From NCBI GenBank assembly GCA_946405655.1, contig CAMJHX010000085.1, forward strand, positions 1 through 5,938: 5,938 bases of DNA, written 5' to 3'. This document shows, piece by piece, positions 1-4,179 of this stretch (positions within the stretch are counted from its first letter, which is position 1; each line of letters starts with the position of its first letter). The notes beneath the pieces are model-generated. The model was not told the DNA's origin and made no database searches. It saw only the letters and a list, made by a program, of their open reading frames with translations. The position numbers were made by a program, and so were the translations under genes. The DNA comes from an uncultured Clostridia bacterium. GTDB lineage: Bacteria > Bacillota > Clostridia > Oscillospirales > Oscillospiraceae.

Positions 1-385
1 ATTTATCATGCCGCACCGCGGCCAGCACACCCAGCGGGATGGAGATGATGATGGTCAATAAGATAGAAAGTGCCGTGAGCAGCAGCGTCGCCGGGAGCTT
101 GGAGACGAAGGTATCGAACACGTTTCTGCCGGAGATGTAGCTCGTGCCCATGTCGCCGGTGAGCATGCCGCCGAGCCACGAGAAATACTGGGTCAAAAAC
201 GGCTTGTCGAGGCCGAGATCCGCGCGCGCCGCGTCAATGATCGCCTGATCCACGCCGCCCTTGCTGCCGTACATTTCCGTGATGGCGTCGCTGCCGGCGA
301 TGCGCATCATGGCGAAGGACAAAAACGTGATACCGATCAGCACCGGGATCAGCTGCACGATTCTGCGAAGCACATATTTGCCCAT
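1..385 (-). CDS. ABC transporter permease, DppB/OppB/NikB type (5' part only)
   Basis: Inner-membrane channel subunit of a peptide/nickel-class ABC importer, working with a partner permease, two ATPases and a binding protein that are not in view. The first 128 residues are present; the rest, including the EAA loop, lies beyond the left edge. Seen in the translation: a short basic start (MGKYVLRRIV), TM1 at about residues 9-30, the family's periplasmic segment with LGLDKPFLTQY (57-67) and LTGDMGTSY (75-83), then KLPATLLLT (96-104) leading into a second TM ending in IPLGVLAAVR (116-125). These blocks are characteristic of the N-terminal region of DppB/NikB permeases. The start ATG (385-383) has GGGAGGTG 5 bases upstream. 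It diverges from a metal-sensor operon with shared operator-like sequences, which makes nickel or cobalt (or a metal chelate) a better guess than peptides, but the fragment alone cannot settle the substrate. Confidence 0.9.
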   Translation of the reverse strand, partial: MGKYVLRRIVQLIPVLIGITFLSFAMMRIAGSDAITEMYGSKGGVDQAIIDAARADLGLDKPFLTQYFSWLGGMLTGDMGTSYISGRNVFDTFVSKLPATLLLTALSILLTIIISIPLGVLAAVRHDK

Positions 386-418
386 CGACACACCTCCCAA
401 ACACTGTGTTCAGTTTCC

Positions 419-447
419 TTTTTAGCACAGGCAGTTTTCACGCACAA
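419..447 (-). promoter_or_regulatory. Predicted sigma-A promoter of the permease operon
   Basis: On the minus strand TTGTGC (447-442) is followed after 17 bases by TAAAAA (424-419), with a TG one base before the -10 (extended -10). Each hexamer matches 4 of 6 consensus positions. It predicts a leader of about 27 bases containing the ribosome binding site at 391-398. The -35 directly abuts the C/G-tract at 450-462, so a bound repressor would block it. Confidence 0.5.
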
Positions 448-449
448 CC

Positions 450-462
450 TACCCCGGGGGTT
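450..462. promoter_or_regulatory. Putative CsoR/RcnR-type operator, permease side
   Basis: TACCCCGGGGGTT is a C/G-tract flanked by T/A ends. Known sites of this repressor family are G/C-tracts inside short AT-flanked inverted repeats; E. coli RcnR binds TACT-G6-N-AGTA. It abuts the -35 (447-442) of the permease promoter. The only DNA-binding regulator in the window is the CsoR-family protein at 1373-1717, which is the inferred ligand. Confidence 0.55.
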
Positions 463-498
463 CCGAAGCGCGAATTCTTTCATTTTTGTGCAGTTTTT

Positions 499-512
499 TA
501 TCCCCCCGGGTA
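499..512. promoter_or_regulatory. Putative CsoR/RcnR-type operator, methyltransferase side
   Basis: TATCCCCCCGGGTA is a second C/G-tract of the same design, whose reverse complement (TACCCGGGGGGATA) resembles the site at 450-462. It ends two bases before the -35 of the plus-strand promoter. The C-to-G junctions of the two sites are 52 bp apart, about five helical turns, which would place two repressor oligomers on the same DNA face. Binding is inferred from sequence only. Confidence 0.55.
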
Positions 513-514
513 GG

Positions 515-544
515 TTGTCCGCGGTGAAAACTGCGTGGTACGAT
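515..544 (+). promoter_or_regulatory. Predicted sigma-A promoter of the methyltransferase-repressor operon
   Basis: TTGTCC (515-520) and TACGAT (539-544) are separated by 18 bases, each matching 4 of 6 consensus positions. An extended -10 TG lies at 536-537. The predicted leader to the ATG at 585 is about 34 bases. The -35 lies just beyond the operator-like tract at 499-512, which fits repression by the sensor encoded second in the operon. Confidence 0.5.
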
Positions 545-584
545 AGAGTGCAGAAAACAATCACAGAAAGGCCGATGGTGACCT

Positions 585-1376
585 ATGGCTTCCAGCACTA
601 CAATTCTGAAGGAAAACCGGGACTACTGGACCGGACGCGCAAACAGCTATTCCGAGATCAATCAGGAGGAGCTGCGCACGGACCAGCGCGAGATCTGGCG
701 CAGAGAGCTGAAGACGCACATTGAGCGGCAGTTTCCCGACCGGGACGCTGCTTCCATCCGCGTGCTGGAGATCGGCACCGGGCCGGGCTTCTTCGCGATC
801 CTGCTCTCGGAGCTCGGATATGACGTGACGGCGGTGGATCTCACGCCCGCGATGCTGGAGGAGGCCAGAAAGAACGCCGGCGCGCTCGCAAGCCGAATCA
901 AATTCATGGAGATGAACGCCGAGGAGTTGTTCTTCTTAGATCACAGCTTTGATGTGATCCTCTCCCGCAATCTCACGTGGAACCTGCCGCGCCCGGAGGT
1001 CGCCTACCGGGAGTGGAAGCGCGTTTTGAAGGAAGGCGGCCTGCTCTTAAACTTCGACGCGAACTGGTATCACTATTTATATGACGCCGAAGCTCGCGCG
1101 GGCTATGACGCCGACCGCACCGCCTCTCAGACGCGCGGGATTGAGGACCGGAACATCGGCCACAACTTTGAGGTGATGGAGCAGATCGCCCTGCGCATTC
1201 CGCTCTCGAACGTGATGCGCCCGGCGTGGGATCGCGCGGTGCTCTCGAAGCTCGGCATGGAGGTCTCCACCGACGTGCAGGCATGGGATCGTGTGTGGTC
1301 AGAGGAGGAGAAGATCAACTTTGCCTCCACGCCGCTGTTTCTCGTGCACGCAGTGCGCGCCGGAGGTGCCGTATGA
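585..1376 (+). CDS. Class I SAM-dependent methyltransferase, first gene of a metal-responsive operon
   Basis: A 263-residue soluble protein with the Rossmann methyltransferase fold (Methyltransf_11/25-like). Visible motifs are the glycine-rich SAM loop VLEIGTGPGFF (60-70), the acidic end of strand 2 in VTAVDLTPAM (81-90, with D85 expected to contact the SAM ribose), MNAEEL (110-115), strand 4 FDVILSRNLTWNL (122-134) and LKEGGLLLNFD (148-158). The C-terminal part is rich in Trp, Tyr and His (NWYHYLY, 160-166) and probably forms the substrate side; the substrate is not recognisable. The ATG at 585 is the only sensible start, since the next Met is residue 90, past the SAM loop. The Shine-Dalgarno is weak (GAAAGG, 13 bases upstream). 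Its stop overlaps the repressor start (ATGA). Methylation of a metal chelator or a metal(loid) is possible but purely an inference from the neighbours. Confidence 0.88.
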   Translation: MASSTTILKENRDYWTGRANSYSEINQEELRTDQREIWRRELKTHIERQFPDRDAASIRVLEIGTGPGFFAILLSELGYDVTAVDLTPAMLEEARKNAGALASRIKFMEMNAEELFFLDHSFDVILSRNLTWNLPRPEVAYREWKRVLKEGGLLLNFDANWYHYLYDAEARAGYDADRTASQTRGIEDRNIGHNFEVMEQIALRIPLSNVMRPAWDRAVLSKLGMEVSTDVQAWDRVWSEEEKINFASTPLFLVHAVRAGGAV

Positions 1377-1717
1377 GCGAACACACGCACGTGCGCAGCG
1401 ACGGCACCGTCTTCACGCACAGCCACGACACTGCGACCGGACACACGCACTCCCACAACCATACCAAAACCAAGGCCGTGATCAACCGACTCTCGCGCGC
1501 CATCGGACATCTGGAATCCGTCAAGCGCATGGTGGAAGACGGGCGCGACTGCACCGAGGTGCTCATGCAGCTGGCGGCCGTGCAGTCGGCGCTGAACGGC
1601 ACGGCGAAGGTCATTTTGAAGGATCACATTGAGCACTGCCTCACCGACGCGATGGAGCAGAACGACGAGCGCGCGCTGGAGGAGCTCAACACCGCCATCG
1701 AGCGGTTTATGCGGTGA
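1373..1717 (+). CDS. CsoR/RcnR-family metal-sensing transcriptional repressor with His-rich N-terminus
   Basis: A 114-residue all-helical DNA-binding protein of the DUF156 family. Members tetramerise, bind G/C-tract operators, and release DNA on metal binding. The core runs from INRLSRAIGHLESVKRMVE (37-55) through DCTEVLMQLAAVQSAL (59-74) to the helix with KDHIEHCL (83-90). C60, H85 and C89 align with the Cys-His-Cys ligands of B. subtilis CsoR (Cu(I)), which the cyanobacterial nickel sensor InrS also has. The 30-residue N-terminal tail carries His at 4, 6, 16, 18, 24, 26, 28 and 30, more suggestive of Ni(II)/Co(II) than of copper. The start overlaps the methyltransferase stop and has GGAGG 6 bases upstream. 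Together with the two operator-like tracts at 450-462 and 499-512 this suggests autoregulation and control of the divergent importer. The metal is not determined. Confidence 0.92.
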   Translation: MSEHTHVRSDGTVFTHSHDTATGHTHSHNHTKTKAVINRLSRAIGHLESVKRMVEDGRDCTEVLMQLAAVQSALNGTAKVILKDHIEHCLTDAMEQNDERALEELNTAIERFMR

Positions 1718-1736
1718 CGCAGGAAAGGAGCAAAGC

Positions 1737-2018
1737 ATGCACATTTCAGAAGACCATCTGCAGGGGCACGGCCATTCCCACGACGAGCTGCAGCCGATGA
1801 GCCGGGAGGAGATCTTAAAGCTTCTCAGCTATATGCTGGACCACAACCGGCACCACACGGAGGAGCTGCACGGCATCTTCCACGCGCTGGACGACGCCGG
1901 CTGCTACGACGCCGCGGACGAGCTGGAAAACGCGATGCGCTCCTACCGCGCCGGCAACGAGGCGCTGGAAAACGCGCTGGATCTGGCAAGGCAGTGCGAA
2001 GAGGCGAAAAAAGACTAA
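1737..2018 (+). CDS. Small His-rich protein of unknown function, third gene of the metal operon
   Basis: A 93-residue acidic cytoplasmic protein with no signal peptide or membrane segment. I do not recognise the family. Ten of the first 49 residues are His: HGHSH at 11-15 after H2 and H7, then H36, H39, H40, H45 and H49 in what looks like one long helix (LSYMLDHNRHHTEELHGIFHAL, about 30-51), spaced so that several could face the same side. C56 and C87 are the only cysteines. The C-terminal half (58-93) reads as a helical pair rich in Glu, Asp and Ala. It starts 19 bases after the repressor stop with a strong AAGGAG 6 bases before the ATG, so it is co-transcribed. A metal-binding, storage or chaperone role is the natural inference; a carrier for the methyltransferase or the importer is an alternative. 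Confidence 0.85.
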   Translation: MHISEDHLQGHGHSHDELQPMSREEILKLLSYMLDHNRHHTEELHGIFHALDDAGCYDAADELENAMRSYRAGNEALENALDLARQCEEAKKD

Positions 2019-2025
2019 AAAAAGA

Positions 2026-2036
2026 TCCCCGGGGGA
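2026..2036. other. Third C4G5 tract, just after the metal operon
   Basis: TCCCCGGGGGA is a near-perfect palindrome 8 bases after the stop of the His-rich gene. Its CCCCGGGGG core is identical to the operator-like tract at 452-460. The flanks (AGAT and AGC) lack the TAC/GTA-like ends of the other two, and no T-run follows, so it is neither a clear operator nor a terminator. Confidence 0.25.
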
Positions 2037-2117
2037 AGCTTGTGCGCAAATGCGTCATATGCTAAGCTTGACACAACAGAGCTTTCAAGACTCTCTCCCC
2101 CCCCTTCCATAGTGCAT

Positions 2118-2144
2118 TCCTCCACCCAATCAACAGGTGGAGGA
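2118..2144 (+). terminator. Hairpin after the metal operon (first of two overlapping)
   Basis: TCCTCCACC (2118-2126) pairs perfectly with GGTGGAGGA (2136-2144) around a 9-base loop. It is followed by TCCTTTTA, a weak T tail. It lies 100 bases downstream of the last gene of the metal operon and is probably part of its 3' end. Its last two bases are shared with the next hairpin, so the two compete for full pairing. Confidence 0.45.
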
Positions 2145-2175
2145 TCCTTTTATATCTGCGAGAAAAGGATCTTTT
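2143..2175 (+). terminator. Probable rho-independent terminator of the metal operon
   Basis: GATCCTTTT (2143-2151) pairs perfectly with AAAAGGATC (2163-2171) across an 11-base loop, followed by TTTT (2172-2175). The stem is AT-rich, and its own A and T runs give partial bidirectional character. The 2019-2200 stretch holds no supported gene apart from these hairpins. Confidence 0.5.
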
Positions 2176-2206
2176 ACACTCTTCCATTTTTGCCATCTCT
2201 ATCGAA

Positions 2207-2326
2207 TGCCTCGGCGACAGCATCTCCACGGGCTTTGACGACGGCTCCTGCCGTCCGCAGGGCAGCGCCACGCGCGCGCAGATGGCCGCCATCATCGCGC
2301 GGCTGGACCGCATGGGAAGACAGTAA
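2207..2326 (+). pseudogene. Collapsed remnant of an SGNH/SLH surface-protein gene
   Basis: The frame reads ECLGDSISTGFDDGSCRPQ and on to ARLDRMGRQ and a TAA stop. The first 18 bases (2207-2224) are identical to the GDS-motif codons of the intact gene at 2597-2614. Bases 2228-2311 align without gaps to the last SLH domain of that gene (3932-4015) with 8 mismatches in 84 by my count. About 1.3 kb of the intact gene, covering nearly all the hydrolase domain and two and a half SLH domains, is missing between them, and the join is in frame. No signal peptide is left, and there is no ATG, GTG or TTG in frame back to the TGA at 2069-2071. It keeps a strong terminator (2335-2371), which supports descent from a once functional gene. 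Confidence 0.8.
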
Positions 2327-2334
2327 CAACCACA

Positions 2335-2371
2335 AAGAGAAGCTCTACAGGTGAGCTTCTCTTAATTTTTT
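2335..2371 (+). terminator. Rho-independent terminator after the SLH remnant
   Basis: An 11-bp perfect stem (AAGAGAAGCTC at 2335-2345, GAGCTTCTCTT at 2353-2363) with a 7-base loop, followed by AATTTTTT. It lies 8 bases after the remnant's stop codon and separates it from the promoter of the next gene. Confidence 0.85.
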
Positions 2372-2381
2372 GTATTTATTG

Positions 2382-2410
2382 TTTACTTTTTGTAACATTT
2401 GCATTATAAT
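2382..2410 (+). promoter_or_regulatory. Sigma-A promoter of the intact SGNH/SLH gene
   Basis: A perfect TATAAT -10 (2405-2410) lies 17 bases after TTTACT (2382-2387, 4 of 6). The surrounding AT-rich stretch contrasts with the GC-rich genes. The leader is about 48 bases and ends in AAGGAG (2451-2456), 8 bases before the ATG. This looks like a strong, stand-alone promoter. Confidence 0.75.
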
Positions 2411-2464
2411 CAACCTGTTACCAGCTAACAACACGGTGAAAACAAAGGAAAAGGAGAATGCAAC

Positions 2465-4024
2465 ATGAAGCACCGCAAATCCCCCCTATCGCGGCTGCTG
2501 ACCATGGCGCTGGCTGTGGTCATGCTCGCCGGCATCCTGGGCGTCGGCGCGAGCGCGGCGAGCATTGAGAACGCCGCGCACTACGGCACCTACGTCTGCC
2601 TCGGCGACAGCATCGCCGCGGGCTACGGACCCTACAACAAGGAGATCAAGGGCTTTGCCCGCATTGAGCCCGCCTATCACTCCATCGTGGCGGACGCCGT
2701 GCGCGCGGACACGTTCTATCCGCTGGCGCGCACCGGCTTCCGGACGACGGAGCTGCGGTACATGATCGACGAGACGTATCCCGGCGACGATTATCTCTTC
2801 AAGATCTACAAAATGGACCCGGAGCTGCGCGCGCAGATGCGCCCGGAGTTTGCCAAGGCGCTCAAGGAGGCCGATCTGATCACGCTGAACGTGGGCTCCA
2901 ACGACGTGCTGAACTTCGCGAACGTCAAAGCCTCCCTCGCCACGCAGAGCGACAGCGAGCTTTACAAGCTGATCTCGCAGTATATGCCCGACGGCGTCAC
3001 CTCCATCGAGCAGCTGAACGCCCTTCTGGACGCGATCAACTCCGCCGGGAAAATGCCGGAGATGGCGCTCGCCTTCGCGGCCGGTCTGGCGCAGGGATAC
3101 CACAACTTTGTGGAGAACTGGGACCCGATCATCCGGAAGATCTATGAGGTAAACCCGGACGTGACGCTCGTCGTCGTCGGCACCTACAACCCGATGAAGA
3201 CCACGAAGCTCACCGACGCCTCCGTGATCACAATCGGCAAGGCGTTTGACACCGTTTGTCGCCAGATCAACACCTATATGCAGTACGGCAGCCGGTACGC
3301 CGGGAAATATCTCTACGCCGACGTGTGGGACACGGAGATCTACGAGCTGCCGGCGGTGACGGACGAGACGTTCCTGCTGAACATGATGACGAACGTCCAC
3401 CCGACCGAGGCCGGACATCAGTACATGGCCGAGCAGATCCTGAAGGTTCTGCCGGAGCGCTCTGACGAGCCGCAGCCGGTCAAGGAGCTCCCCTTCAAGG
3501 ATGTGGCGAAGGACTGGGCATATGACGACATTTTCTACGCCTGGGAGCACGGTCTGATGAACGGCAAGGACGCCGATATCTTTGACCCGGACGGCACGAC
3601 CACCCGCGCAGAGTTTGCGACGGTGCTCTACCGTCTCGCGGGCACTCCCGCCGTGACCGCGGCGCAGAAGGAGGCCTGCCCCTTCGCGGATCTCGCCGCC
3701 GACTGGTACAGGGACGCCGTGATCTGGGCGTATGACGCCAAGGTCGTCAACGGCGTGAGCGCTACGGAATTTGCCCCGAACGAGAAGATCACGCGCGAGC
3801 AGCTGGTCACGATGCTCTGCCGCTACAGCGGCAAGACGGGCGCGGCGGATCTTTCGAAGATCACGGACGCCGACGCGATCAGCGATTACGCCAAGCCCGC
3901 TGTGGCATGGGCGGTCGCAAACGGCATCGTGACGGGCTTTGACGACGGCTCCTTCCGTCCGCAGGGCAGCGCCACCCGCGCGCAGATGGCGGTCATCATG
4001 GCGCGCTTTGACCGCGCGAAATAA
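2465..4024 (+). CDS. Secreted SGNH/GDSL-like hydrolase with three C-terminal SLH domains
   Basis: A 519-residue exported protein expected to sit on the cell wall. The signal peptide ends near ASA (29-31). The SGNH domain (about 40-332) shows block I CLGDSIAAG (45-53, nucleophile S49), a block II-like TGFRTTELRYMID (90-102), block III VGSNDV (143-148, G144 and N146 for the oxyanion hole) and block V NVHPTEAGH (310-318, catalytic H312). The usual Asp at His-3 is Thr309, so the triad is altered. A long helical insert fills about 150-225. Three SLH domains follow at about 342-393, 405-455 and 463-516, with TRAEF, TREQL and TRAQM signatures; such triplets bind pyruvylated secondary cell-wall polymer non-covalently. 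The substrate is unknown; esterase or deacetylase action on wall or extracellular glycans or lipids is typical of the superfamily. It is monocistronic, with its own promoter and hairpin, and the neighbour at 4180 is a paralogue. Confidence 0.93.
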   Translation: MKHRKSPLSRLLTMALAVVMLAGILGVGASAASIENAAHYGTYVCLGDSIAAGYGPYNKEIKGFARIEPAYHSIVADAVRADTFYPLARTGFRTTELRYMIDETYPGDDYLFKIYKMDPELRAQMRPEFAKALKEADLITLNVGSNDVLNFANVKASLATQSDSELYKLISQYMPDGVTSIEQLNALLDAINSAGKMPEMALAFAAGLAQGYHNFVENWDPIIRKIYEVNPDVTLVVVGTYNPMKTTKLTDASVITIGKAFDTVCRQINTYMQYGSRYAGKYLYADVWDTEIYELPAVTDETFLLNMMTNVHPTEAGHQYMAEQILKVLPERSDEPQPVKELPFKDVAKDWAYDDIFYAWEHGLMNGKDADIFDPDGTTTRAEFATVLYRLAGTPAVTAAQKEACPFADLAADWYRDAVIWAYDAKVVNGVSATEFAPNEKITREQLVTMLCRYSGKTGAADLSKITDADAISDYAKPAVAWAVANGIVTGFDDGSFRPQGSATRAQMAVIMARFDRAK

Positions 4025-4031
4025 GAAAAGA

Positions 4032-4071
4032 GCAAAACAGGCATTTGCCGCGAAGCAAATGCCTGTTTTGC
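4032..4071 (+). terminator. Long perfect hairpin after the SGNH/SLH gene
   Basis: GCAAAACAGGCATTTGC (4032-4048) pairs perfectly over 17 bp with 4055-4071 around the loop CGCGAA. It starts 7 bases after the stop. The T-run (TTTT, 4066-4069) sits inside the descending stem, with matching A's in the ascending arm, as in bidirectional terminators. It could also protect the 3' end of the mRNA. Confidence 0.75.
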
Positions 4072-4109
4072 AACATATGTCTATTTTGAACTTTTTTCGT
4101 CAACTCCCT

Positions 4110-4137
4110 TTGATTTTGACGATTATTGTGGTATGAT
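4110..4137 (+). promoter_or_regulatory. Predicted promoter of the second SGNH gene
   Basis: TATGAT (4132-4137, 5 of 6) has an extended -10 TG one base upstream (4129-4130). A weak -35, TTGATT (4110-4115), lies 16 bases before it. The predicted leader is about 36 bases and ends in AGGAGG (4169-4174), 5 bases before the ATG. Confidence 0.6.
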
Positions 4138-4179
4138 AGATAAGCGCAATCCCCCCATCATATTATTCAGGAGGAAACA

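Larger units (their letters stand above)
431..534. repeat. Large imperfect inverted repeat in the divergent control region
   Basis: The left arm (431-460) and the reverse complement of the right arm (502-534) share GCAGTTTTCA, then a CGC or CCGCGG segment, then ACAACCTACCC and a G-run. The arms differ by three extra bases in the right arm and by C4G5 versus C6G3 in the central tract. The spacer is about 41 bases and AT-rich. Each arm contains one operator-like tract plus the -35 and much of the spacer of an outward-facing promoter, so the repeat looks like one promoter-operator cassette duplicated in opposite orientation. It lies upstream of both predicted transcription starts and therefore acts as DNA, not as an RNA hairpin. 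Confidence 0.85.

Noticed and set aside
431..534. Inverted repeat as a transcribed terminator, small RNA or CRISPR unit
   Set aside because: Both predicted transcription starts point outward from it, there are only two copies and no T-run, so it is best seen as DNA-level control.
2036..2069. Two AAGCTT palindromes 22 bases apart
   Set aside because: Six-base palindromes are too short, and no matching arms extend beyond them.
2068..2073. Perfect TTGACA -35 hexamer
   Set aside because: No -10-like sequence lies 16-18 bases downstream (the region is CTCTCTCC-rich), and no gene start follows.
2097..2104. Run of eight C, a possible phase-variation tract
   Set aside because: It lies outside any supported gene and not between promoter elements, so slippage has no visible consequence.
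2486..3550. A 354-codon open frame on the minus strand, antisense to the SGNH/SLH gene
   Set aside because: It is a shadow of strong C/G third-position bias; its Val/Arg/Leu-rich product has no recognisable domain, and the plus-strand protein has clear motifs.
4116..4121. TTGACG as the -35 for the second SGNH gene
   Set aside because: Only 10 bases separate it from the TATGAT -10, too close for a sigma-A promoter; TTGATT at 4110-4115 with the extended -10 fits better.
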